Of a stretch of DNA of 14,767 nt, positions 7,145 through 14,767 are shown piece by piece. The stretch comes from Verrucomicrobiales bacterium (GTDB lineage: Bacteria > Verrucomicrobiota > Verrucomicrobiia > Verrucomicrobiales > DEV007). Under the pieces are notes generated by a model that saw only the letters and a list, made by a program, of their open reading frames with translations, had not been told where the DNA came from and did no database searches. Both the position numbers and the translations under genes were made by a program. Positions within the stretch are counted from its first letter, which is position 1, and the number at the start of each line of letters is the position of its first letter. Where the stretch lies: NCBI GenBank assembly GCA_023253615.1, contig JALRFZ010000336.1, positions 1 through 14,767 of the forward strand, in the 5' to 3' direction.

Positions 7145-8241
7145 CAACCCGCCACGCGCATCGGCATGATGACGTAGAGAAAGGGCTCGTCGATCTTGAT
7201 GACACCCGGGCTGCTCTCGTCGATCAGGTCGATGAAGACCTCGTCCTGATCGAGGTTGCGGAGAGGCGCCATGACAAACTCGGGATTGAAAGCGACCACG
7301 AGGCGGGGGCCCGTGTAACGGACATCGATGACTTCCTCGGCTTCACCGATCTCGGGAGAATTCGCCGAGATGGCGAGACGGTTGTCTTCGAAAGCGAACT
7401 TGATCGAATTCGTCTTCTCGTTGGCGAGCAGGCTCACGCGGCGGACGGCGGCGAGAAGGACCTCGCGCTCAACGGTGACGCGGTAGTTCGCTTGGGCCGG
7501 AATGACCTGGCGGAAATTGGGATAGTTACCTTCGATCAGCTTGGTGATGAGAAGGCTTCCGTTGAGTTCAAAGCTGGCCTGGTTGTCCGAGATCGCGACC
7601 TTCAGCTCACCCGAGACATCGAGGAGTCGCTGCAGTTCGTTCACGGCCTTGGTGGGGATGATCACGCCCGTCTCGTTGCCGGCGGGAAATTCGAGATCCT
7701 GCTCGACCATGGCGAGGCGGCGGCCGTCGGTCGCCACCAGCGTGAGCATACCCTCTCCAATGATGCAGTTGACCCCGTTGAGGACATATCGGGTCTCGTC
7801 CGTGGAGATGGCGTAGGAAGTCTTTCGCAGCGCGTCGCGCAGCAGCTTCTGATCAATCGTGAACTCGCGGGCTTCGCCGAATTCGCCGATCACGGGGAAT
7901 TCGGAGGCCGGGAGTCCGAGGATCTTGAAAAAGCTCGGCCCACTCCGCACCGCGGCGGCGTTGTCGGCATTCACTTCGAAATCGATTTCGCTGGCGGGCA
8001 GTTCACGGACGATGCCGGCCAAGCGGCGCGCCGGCAGTGTCGTCGCCCCCGTGGAGGACACCTTCGCGGAGACGCGCTTCGTGATCGTCACATCCAGATC
8101 TGTCGTCGACAGTTCGAGACCGAGTTCGTCGGCCCGGATCAGGACGTTGGAGAGGATCGGCAAGGTCGTGCGGTTGCTGACGACGTGCTGCACCTGGTTG
8201 AGGGCGTCCTGGAAAACGTCTTTTTCGATCTGAAATTTCAT
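7144..8241 (-). CDS. dnaN: DNA polymerase III beta subunit (sliding clamp)
   Basis: DnaN forms the dimeric ring that tethers DNA polymerase III to DNA and docks many repair proteins. The 365-residue product has the normal length for three repeated clamp domains. The N-terminus MKFQIEKDVFQDALNQVQHV, the central ATDGRRLAM block, the GNYPNFRQVIP segment and the C-terminal YVIMPMRV, which forms part of the protein-binding pocket, are all typical. Start ATG 8241 is immediately preceded by an in-frame GTG at 8244; ATG fits homologues better. No Shine-Dalgarno is visible. It lies 92 bases downstream of dnaA on the same strand, the standard dnaA-dnaN order next to bacterial origins, and is probably expressed with it. 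Confidence 0.98.
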   Translation of the reverse strand: MKFQIEKDVFQDALNQVQHVVSNRTTLPILSNVLIRADELGLELSTTDLDVTITKRVSAKVSSTGATTLPARRLAGIVRELPASEIDFEVNADNAAAVRSGPSFFKILGLPASEFPVIGEFGEAREFTIDQKLLRDALRKTSYAISTDETRYVLNGVNCIIGEGMLTLVATDGRRLAMVEQDLEFPAGNETGVIIPTKAVNELQRLLDVSGELKVAISDNQASFELNGSLLITKLIEGNYPNFRQVIPAQANYRVTVEREVLLAAVRRVSLLANEKTNSIKFAFEDNRLAISANSPEIGEAEEVIDVRYTGPRLVVAFNPEFVMAPLRNLDQDEVFIDLIDESSPGVIKIDEPFLYVIMPMRVAG

Positions 8242-8333
8242 CACTTTCGCGGTGCCAAGTTTGGACCGGTCAATCCGTCCTGTCTACGCCAATCTTTTGC
8301 GGATTCGCCCGCCCGGAAACGGTAGGCCGGGCC

Positions 8334-9872
8334 TCACTCCACCTCGAAATCGACCGGCTTGGCACCATGGCCGAGCCGGGGGTTCGCATTCGACGAATTC
8401 CGGCTCGCGCGCGGCGACTCCATCGGCGAACCGCCCCGGACGAGACGACGCTTGATCAGTTCGACGGAGCTCTTGAATGCCGCCGAGTCCTCGCAGCGCT
8501 TCTTGATCTTCTTCACCGCGTAGATCACGGTGCCATGATCCTTGCCGAAGGCCGAGGCGACCTCGACCAGGGATAGATCGGTAAGGCTCCGCACCAGGAA
8601 CATCGCGACCTGCCGCGCTTCCGCGATCCGGGCGGTGCGCTTTTTGCCGTTGATGATGTTCACATCGATGTCGTAGTGCTCGGCAACGGCGCGTTTGATT
8701 TCCTCCGCACCGACCTGCCGCGATTCATCGCCATCACAGATGTCGGCGATGACCTCGGCGACCTTCTCCGGCGAAAAAGGCTCGTCGCTCAGCGTCGCGA
8801 CCATGGCGACGCGGATCAGGGCTCCTTCCAGCGCGCGCACATTGCCGCGGACCCGCTCGACGATCCGATCGATCACCTCGTCGCTCACCGCCATGCGCCA
8901 ATCGTCGCGCTTGCGGCGGAGGATCGCGGCGCGCGTCTCGAGGCCGGGCCGATGGATCTCCACCCCGAGGCCCCATTGGAACCGGGAGACGAGACGCTCC
9001 TCGAGCTCGTTGATCTCCGAGGCCGGGCAGTCGCTCGCGAGGACGATCTGCTTCCGCTGGTCGGCGAGCCGGTTGAAGGTGTGGAAAAACTCGCGCTGGA
9101 GGCCCTCCTTGCGCCCGAGAAACTGGACATCGTCGATGAGGAGGAGGTCCGCCTCGCGGTAACGCTTGCGGAATGGCACGAGGGCATTCTTCTGGATCGC
9201 ATCGATGTAGTCGTTCGCGAACTGCTCCGCGGTGACGAAGATGATCTTCGACTTGGGCCGCTGGCGGAGCGATTCCCACCCAATCGCATGGAGGAGGTGG
9301 GTCTTTCCGAGGCCGCACGAAGAGTGGAAAAAGAGCGGCTGGTAGGTCTTGCCCGGCTGATCCGCCACGGCCCGTGCCGCCGCCCAAGCCAGCTCGCTGT
9401 TTTCACCGGGCACGAAATTCCCGAAGCGGAAAATCTCGACGAGACCCGAGGCGCGGCCCCGCTCGAGCAGTTTCTGCTCGCTCACCTTTTCCACGAGAAT
9501 GCGCGGCACGACGCGCGCCGGAATCTCGCCCGCTCCATTCCCCTCCGCGGCATCCGTCTCCGCGCGGAAAACAGAAGACGCCGCCTCATTCACTTCAAAG
9601 CGGATCCGCCCGCAGGCACCGAGAAACTTTGTAAAAGCGGATGATAAGGAATTTTTAAAATTCTCCTCCACCCAGATGGCATACATGGTCCCCGGAGCGA
9701 TCATGACGATCTCTTCGGGGGAGACGGAGCCGAGCCGGAAGTCGGAGAACCAGATATCGTAGGCGGACTCGCCGAGAGAGCCGCGCAGTTCATGCGAGAT
9801 GTTGTTCCAGAGTTGGTTGAGTTGGGGTTCGTTTGTGTGTTTGTCAGGATCGAACGGGGCGTGGTTGTGCAT
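8334..9872 (-). CDS. dnaA: Chromosomal replication initiator protein DnaA
   Basis: DnaA is the AAA+ ATPase that binds DnaA boxes at oriC and melts the origin. The 512-residue protein shows domain I (about 16-95, with LNQLWNNISHELRGSL), a short linker, the AAA+ domain III (about 145-365) and a helix-turn-helix domain IV (about 385-478). Walker B is LLLIDDVQFLG (243-253), the box VII arginine finger region is ERLVSRFQWGL (292-302), and RGNVRALEGAL (342-352) carries sensor II. Walker A reads SSCGLGKTH (184-192), with Ser where the first Gly of GxxxxGKT normally stands. The domain IV signature reads FGKDHGTVIYA (442-452), where DHTTV is usual. A Ser/Arg/Asn-rich tail of about 34 residues (479-512) goes beyond the usual end of domain IV. 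The ATG at 9872 is preceded by TTTCCCCGAGA, without a Shine-Dalgarno. The identity is certain; the deviations are described as findings. Confidence 0.98.
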   Translation of the reverse strand: MHNHAPFDPDKHTNEPQLNQLWNNISHELRGSLGESAYDIWFSDFRLGSVSPEEIVMIAPGTMYAIWVEENFKNSLSSAFTKFLGACGRIRFEVNEAASSVFRAETDAAEGNGAGEIPARVVPRILVEKVSEQKLLERGRASGLVEIFRFGNFVPGENSELAWAAARAVADQPGKTYQPLFFHSSCGLGKTHLLHAIGWESLRQRPKSKIIFVTAEQFANDYIDAIQKNALVPFRKRYREADLLLIDDVQFLGRKEGLQREFFHTFNRLADQRKQIVLASDCPASEINELEERLVSRFQWGLGVEIHRPGLETRAAILRRKRDDWRMAVSDEVIDRIVERVRGNVRALEGALIRVAMVATLSDEPFSPEKVAEVIADICDGDESRQVGAEEIKRAVAEHYDIDVNIINGKKRTARIAEARQVAMFLVRSLTDLSLVEVASAFGKDHGTVIYAVKKIKKRCEDSAAFKSSVELIKRRLVRGGSPMESPRASRNSSNANPRLGHGAKPVDFEVE

Positions 9873-9947
9873 TCTCGGGGAAACGGTGGCGGATTCGGGG
9901 TCTGTGGGTGTCGCGAATGGCTCGCCGGACCGAAATGGATCCGGGGT

Positions 9948-9975
9948 ATTTCAAACTTAAAATGTTGTTTTTCAA
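9948..9975 (-). promoter_or_regulatory. Possible sigma-70-like promoter of dnaA
   Basis: Reading the - strand, TTGAAA at 9975-9970 and TGAAAT at 9953-9948 are 16 bases apart, similar to TTGACA and TATAAT. The -35-like element lies in the right arm and loop of the AT-rich palindrome 9956-9984, so a protein binding the palindrome would compete with polymerase. The match at -10 is poor (four of six), so this is a suggestion. Confidence 0.25.
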
Positions 9976-9984
9976 CATGTTAAG
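9956..9984. repeat. 29-bp imperfect palindrome in AT-rich DNA upstream of dnaA
   Basis: The arms are CTTAAAATGTTG (9956-9967) and CAACATGTTAAG (9973-9984) around five T residues. Eleven of twelve positions pair; only A9961/G9979 do not. It is an operator-like or hairpin-forming dyad in the most AT-rich part of the gap, about 85 bases ahead of the dnaA start, and could be a regulatory site for dnaA or part of an origin unwinding element. Confidence 0.6.
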
Positions 9985-10071
9985 ATCAATATTAACGTGA
10001 GCCGGGCCGCGCCTTCGGGTGGAACAAAGGGGGCGGTCCCCCGGACCATCCCCGGGTGGCCGCTCCATGCC

Positions 10072-10099
10072 GTGAAGGGGTGTGCGAAATCCTCTTCAC
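10072..10099. repeat. Hairpin with 9-bp stem in the region upstream of dnaA
   Basis: GTGAAGGGG (10072-10080) pairs with CCTCTTCAC (10091-10099) across a 10-base loop; eight positions are Watson-Crick and one is G-U if read as + strand RNA. No T run follows, so it does not look like a terminator. Confidence 0.5.
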
Positions 10100-10291
10100 C
10101 GGTTGGCTGTGGAACGGGTCACCCGGTGGAAAACCCGGGCGATGATCGTGACATTACCGACCCGTGGAGACAACCCGAAAGTGGCAAATCCGACATCTTT
10201 TTCGAGTCCTGTTCGCCGGATTGCCAAAAGTCCGACGCTTCGATTCCAATCGCTGGAATTTTGAGAAAGACGTTTAAGGATGGTCGAAATT

Positions 10292-11884
10292 TTAAGAATC
10301 CAAAGGTCGCGTCTGCCGTTTTTTCCACCCACAAGCCCACGTCAAGAGGGCGGTGAACGGCCAGAGCCAGACGGGGGAAAGGATCGGACGAATCCCGTCT
10401 GTCGTTTCCCCGGTCGAGGTGAAAAGGGGACTTTGTTTCATGAATTCTCCGAGAGACGCGCCATCAAGGGGCGGCCAAACCACCTCCGCGCGAAGCAGAG
10501 TCACGAGAATCAGCGAAACGACCGCTCCGACCAGGGCTCCGGTCGGTCTCATGCCATCACCGCCTCTCGCCCCGAGCCAGGCAATTCCTAGCAGCGGTCC
10601 CGCGGTGTAGGTGGCGAGGGCGTAGCCGAACGAGAGGAGGTCTTCGCCGCTTCCGCTGAAACTGTGTCCCATTCCAAGGGCGAGGACGAGCAATGCCAGG
10701 CACCAAAGGAGGATCTCTGCTTGGCCCGATCGCCATCGCCCCCCCGGCGCTCCGCCCGTGGCAATGACCGCCGGCGAAGCGAGGAGCGCGCCATGCAGTC
10801 CGGTGAATCCGGCACCGAAAAGAACGGCGAATAGGAGGCCCCGCCATCCTTCGGGGATTTCGGTGAGGATCCACACGGGAATGGCGAGATCAACACGCCG
10901 CGGTTCGCCGGCGCTCCAGGCGAGCGCCTTCAGAATGGCGGGATCGGTGGGTGGATCCTGCCGATAGACGACGAACAAGGCCAAGCCCGCGGCCAGAAGA
11001 ATCAGAAGAACTGCCGTGACGGTGATTCCGCCAGCGATCACCGCCAGACCCGCGGCCCGCGGCGAGGCACAGAAGCGGAGCCGCAAAAGATTCGCCCGAT
11101 CGAGGGCCAACGAATGGAATTGCAGCCAAGGCAGGCAAAAGAGAGCCGTCCAGACGGTGAAGTGCCGCGCGGGGCCGGCCTCGAAGTGGAGCCACGCGAG
11201 TTTGTCGCGCGCTTCACCTTCGAAGTTCACACTCTGCCGCAACAGCCCGAGCGCCGCGTCCCGTCCCATGCCTGCTTGTTCGGCGAGGAAAAAGCAGATC
11301 GCACCGAACGCCGCGATGAGCGCGAGGAGGTGCATCCATTCCCCACAGACGACGGCTCGAAATGCCCCGGTGCGCCGGAGCATCATGGCGGGGAGCCAGA
11401 CGAGGAGGAGGCACACTTCGATTCTCCAATCCGTGAGCACCAGCAGAGGCAATGCCAGCACCACGAGGCGCAGCCCTTGGCCAAGAAGGGACGCAAGATG
11501 TCCGAACCCGTTCATGAGGTTCCTCAAGCCCGGGACGGGCGCGTCCCTGCTCTTCATACCGGCTTCATCGTGAAGCGACCAGCCTCTCCGGATCAAAAGC
11601 CCTCCGAAGACGATCCGCACGAGGAGGGAAACGAGAATCCAGGAAAGAAACGCGAGATCTCCGTGGATCGCGAGCATCGCACCCGGCACGGCGAGAACGA
11701 GCCAGGCGGTCAATTCCGAGGCCGCGAGCGAAGCCGCGACGACGGGCCAAGGCAAGGGGGCACATGGAGAAGACGCCCTCCCGCCACGGCGGTGATACCA
11801 GGTGGTGGCCAGCGCGGTGCCGGCGAGATAAAGGGCCACGATCACCCAATCCTTCGTCGAAAAGAATGATTCAAGGCCGTACAT
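10292..11884 (-). CDS. Sodium:solute symporter (SSS)-like membrane protein
   Basis: A 530-residue integral membrane protein with about 12 predicted helices (roughly 13-29, 46-68, 77-100, 140-165, 183-202, 244-262, 282-307, 345-365, 391-407, 418-437, 447-464, 503-519). The N-terminal part, with DWVIVALYLAGTALATTWY, then SLAASELTAWLVLAVPGAML (52-71) and a following LVRIVFGGLLIRR, resembles the first helices of the sodium:solute symporter family, in which TM1 with its broken SLAASE helix helps to bind sodium and substrate. GLHGALLASPAVIAT (362-376) may be the counterpart of the later sodium-site helix, usually rich in Ser/Thr and starting LAATMST, but here it is poorly kept. The substrate is unknown, and sodium coupling is doubtful. 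It follows atpC after 80 bases on the same strand and could be read through from the ATP synthase operon; it is not a known ATP synthase component. Codon 11884 is an ATG without a Shine-Dalgarno, so the start is provisional. Confidence 0.75.
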   Translation of the reverse strand: MYGLESFFSTKDWVIVALYLAGTALATTWYHRRGGRASSPCAPLPWPVVAASLAASELTAWLVLAVPGAMLAIHGDLAFLSWILVSLLVRIVFGGLLIRRGWSLHDEAGMKSRDAPVPGLRNLMNGFGHLASLLGQGLRLVVLALPLLVLTDWRIEVCLLLVWLPAMMLRRTGAFRAVVCGEWMHLLALIAAFGAICFFLAEQAGMGRDAALGLLRQSVNFEGEARDKLAWLHFEAGPARHFTVWTALFCLPWLQFHSLALDRANLLRLRFCASPRAAGLAVIAGGITVTAVLLILLAAGLALFVVYRQDPPTDPAILKALAWSAGEPRRVDLAIPVWILTEIPEGWRGLLFAVLFGAGFTGLHGALLASPAVIATGGAPGGRWRSGQAEILLWCLALLVLALGMGHSFSGSGEDLLSFGYALATYTAGPLLGIAWLGARGGDGMRPTGALVGAVVSLILVTLLRAEVVWPPLDGASLGEFMKQSPLFTSTGETTDGIRPILSPVWLWPFTALLTWACGWKKRQTRPLDS

Positions 11885-11964
11885 GACGAAAACTGCCCGG
11901 AGCGGCTTCCATCATCGGCGGGAAGCGCCCGCGCCGGAACGAAAAAATTGCGTGATTTCCGGGA
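11885..11964. other. Short spacer between atpC and the transporter gene, with a GC hairpin
   Basis: The 80-base spacer contains GCGGG/CCCGC around AAGCG (about 11913-11932), with a few more bases pairing beyond a bulge. On the - strand, in which atp transcription runs, a T run precedes this stem and does not follow it, so it is not a canonical intrinsic terminator; transcription may continue into the transporter gene. Confidence 0.3.
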
Positions 11965-12366
11965 TCAGAGCTGCCGCTTGCGCCGCTTCACGTGGAGTTG
12001 GGCGAGCGACTTCTGCAGGGCGAGCTGGGCGGCGGCGGTCTCTTCCGGAACAAGTTTCTCCGTCATCGCCTTTTTCGCGGCCTCGATTGCTCTTTCGACG
12101 GCGGATTCGTCCACCTCCTCCGCACCGAGGGCCATGTCGGTGAGCACCGAGACGCGGTCGTGCGACACCTCGACGATCCCCGTGCCGATGGCAAGGGAGG
12201 TCTCCTGTCCGCCCTTCCTGTAGCGCAGCTCACCGGGTGCCAGCGTGCTGACGATGGGAGCGTGCGACGGGAGGATGCCGAGTTCCCCCTCGCCTCCGGG
12301 GACGACGACACTGTCGATCTCGTCGGAGAAAGCCAGCTTCTCGGGGGTCACGATATCCAGTCGCAT
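11965..12366 (-). CDS. atpC: F1Fo ATP synthase epsilon subunit
   Basis: The epsilon subunit of the F1 central stalk couples rotation to catalysis and inhibits ATP hydrolysis. At 133 residues it has the normal two-domain length: an N-terminal beta sandwich with VPGGEGELGILPSHAPIVSTL (from about 22) and a C-terminal helical hairpin (about 85-130) rich in Ala, Glu and Lys, the regulatory part. It follows atpD after 40 bases. The bases just ahead of the ATG are an exact tandem copy of TTTTCCCTC (12384-12367 on the - strand), with no Shine-Dalgarno. Confidence 0.97.
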   Translation of the reverse strand: MRLDIVTPEKLAFSDEIDSVVVPGGEGELGILPSHAPIVSTLAPGELRYRKGGQETSLAIGTGIVEVSHDRVSVLTDMALGAEEVDESAVERAIEAAKKAMTEKLVPEETAAAQLALQKSLAQLHVKRRKRQL

Positions 12367-12384
12367 GAGGGAAAAGAGGGAAAA
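12367..12384 (-). repeat. Tandem 9-mer abutting the atpC start
   Basis: On the coding (-) strand TTTTCCCTC occurs twice in a row and ends at the base before the atpC ATG. It fills the place where a ribosome binding site would be and is entirely pyrimidine. Confidence 0.6.
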
Positions 12385-12406
12385 GATTCTGCAGGGAAGA
12401 TGAAGA

Positions 12407-13921
<1,515 letters not shown>

Positions 13922-14767
13922 TTATTCAAGAGCCATCTTGGCGGTGGTGATTTCGAGGAGTTCGTTGGTGATGGAGGCCTGGCGCAGCTTGTTGTATTCA
14001 AGGCTCAAATCCTTGATCATCTGCTTGGCATTGTCCGTGGCATTCTTCATGGCCACCATCCGGCTCGAATGCTCGGACGCGCGTGCCTCCAGCAGCATCT
14101 GAAAAAGCGTCAGGTTCACATACTGCGGCAGCGTCTTCTCGAAGACCACCGCAGCACCCGGCTCAAAGGCGTATTCCACCGAAGGCGCGGCGGTCTCCGC
14201 CACCTCAAGGGCGGTACCCATGCCTTCAAACGCCTTTTTTCCGCCGAGCTTGACCGGATTGACCGGCAGCAGCTGCTCAATCGTCGGGATCTGGGTGACC
14301 GTATTGACGAAGTTGTTGAAGGCGACCAGCACTTCCTTGTACTCACCCGTCAGGTACTTCTCCTGGACAAAACGCCCGACCGTCCGCATCTCGACAAATT
14401 TCGCCGGATCTTTGATCGGGAAATCGGCGAGCAGATTGCGCTTGAGCCGCGACAGCCCCTGCGACGCCTTGCGGCCGACGGTCACAAAATCGACCTCATC
14501 ACCCGGCAGCGACTGCGCCACCTTTTTCAGCAGGTTGGTATTCAGCGCGCCGCAGAGGCCCTTGTCCGTGGCGATGACCACGACCAGTGTGCGTGACCCG
14601 CGGCCGGCCGTAAAGAAAGGATGGGCCGACTCCTCGGCCTTTTCCTTCAGGCTGACCAGAACCTGGTTGAGCAGGTCGGCATAGGGACGACCGCTGGTGG
14701 CCACGTCCTGCGCCTTCTTCATCTTGGCGGCCGCGACCAGCTGCATCGCCTTGGTGATCTGGGACGT
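13922..14767 (-). CDS. atpG: F1Fo ATP synthase gamma subunit (5' end outside window)
   Basis: The gamma subunit is the rotating central shaft inside the alpha3beta3 hexamer. The frame is open to the window edge; the first visible residues TSQITKAMQLVAAAKMKKAQ match the conserved N-terminal helix, so only about 15 residues are missing and the internal ATG at 14746 is not the start. The central region has VVVIATDKGLCGALNTNLL (about residues 60-77 of the visible part), and the end, SLEYNKLRQASITNELLEI, forms the C-terminal helix; the final GGA-A-AL of many homologues reads TTAKMALE. It is followed by atpD after a 105-base spacer, rather long within an atp operon, and the preceding gene is expected to be atpA. 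Confidence 0.97.
   Translation of the reverse strand, partial: TSQITKAMQLVAAAKMKKAQDVATSGRPYADLLNQVLVSLKEKAEESAHPFFTAGRGSRTLVVVIATDKGLCGALNTNLLKKVAQSLPGDEVDFVTVGRKASQGLSRLKRNLLADFPIKDPAKFVEMRTVGRFVQEKYLTGEYKEVLVAFNNFVNTVTQIPTIEQLLPVNPVKLGGKKAFEGMGTALEVAETAAPSVEYAFEPGAAVVFEKTLPQYVNLTLFQMLLEARASEHSSRMVAMKNATDNAKQMIKDLSLEYNKLRQASITNELLEITTAKMALE

Larger units (their letters stand above)
9873..10291. other. Gene-free region upstream of dnaA; candidate oriC/dnaA control region
   Basis: This 419-bp stretch holds no convincing gene on either strand. Its left part (about 9945-9995) and right part (about 10255-10291) are AT-rich and flank a GC-rich middle. It contains dyads at 9956-9984, 10035-10047 (GGTCC/GGACC), 10072-10099 (9-bp arms), 10115-10125 (CGGGT-C-ACCCG), 10183-10225 (GGCAAATCCG near CGGATTGCC, one base unpaired) and 10243-10259 (ATTCCA/TGGAAT). 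Imperfect DnaA-box-like 9-mers are GGTGGAAAA (10125-10133), TGTGGAACG (10108-10116) and, just inside the neighbouring gene, TTTTCCACC (10321-10329); no perfect TTATCCACA is present. Position ahead of dnaA-dnaN fits an origin, but box matches are weak, so the call rests mainly on context. Confidence 0.45.

Noticed and set aside
8242..8244. GTG start one codon before the dnaN ATG
   Set aside because: Homologues begin with the MKF sequence, and ATG is the stronger codon.
7126..8325. Open frame on the + strand (399 codons) opposite dnaN
   Set aside because: dnaN is certain; the antisense frame is charged and repetitive in composition with no family resemblance.
9997..10356. Small + strand frame covering the region upstream of dnaA
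   Set aside because: No start signal or domain, and it runs into the 3' end of the transporter gene in antisense; dyad-rich non-coding DNA explains the region better.

Overview
The window is GC-rich bacterial chromosomal DNA with core replication, energy and biosynthesis genes. Most likely source: a member of the Verrucomicrobiota or a relative in the PVC group. This is inference from several traits together: a divergent DnaA, a Tat-exported lipoprotein sugar isomerase, a long RAYT-type transposase of the kind common in that group, a large Sel1-repeat membrane protein, and gene starts that mostly lack Shine-Dalgarno sequences. No rRNA is present to settle it.

Layout, left to right. On the + strand are the 3' end of a RecD2-like helicase (2-772) and an intact Tat-lipoprotein TIM-barrel isomerase/epimerase (805-1848). 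On the - strand are a RAYT/Y1-type transposase (1869-2921) and an 905-residue membrane protein (3019-5736) that looks like two degenerate kinase-fold domains, one transmembrane helix and C-terminal Sel1-like repeats. On the + strand, hisB (5845-6444) and hisH (6454-7089) form a two-gene histidine cluster, convergent with dnaN. The rest is on the - strand: atpG (partial), atpD, atpC, an SSS-type transporter-like membrane protein, a 419-bp gene-free region, dnaA and dnaN. In the - strand reading direction the order is atpG-atpD-atpC-transporter-[gap]-dnaA-dnaN.

The 419-bp gap upstream of dnaA (9873-10291) is the only long non-coding stretch. It is rich in dyad symmetries: a 12-bp-arm imperfect palindrome in an AT-rich block, a 9-bp-arm hairpin, and several shorter ones. 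It carries only imperfect DnaA-box-like 9-mers. Together with the dnaA-dnaN order this makes it the best oriC/dnaA-control candidate here, with non-canonical boxes.

The points most worth a second look are the tandem pseudokinase-like/Sel1 membrane protein, the dyad-rich candidate origin with an unusual DnaA (Ser in place of the first Walker A Gly, DHGTV in the DNA-recognition signature, C-terminal extension), the pyrimidine-rich SD-less leaders, and the RAYT that lacks a Tyr where the catalytic one is expected. I saw no CRISPR array, tRNA, rRNA or insertion sequence with terminal repeats. I did not find a clear-cut new defence or mobile system.
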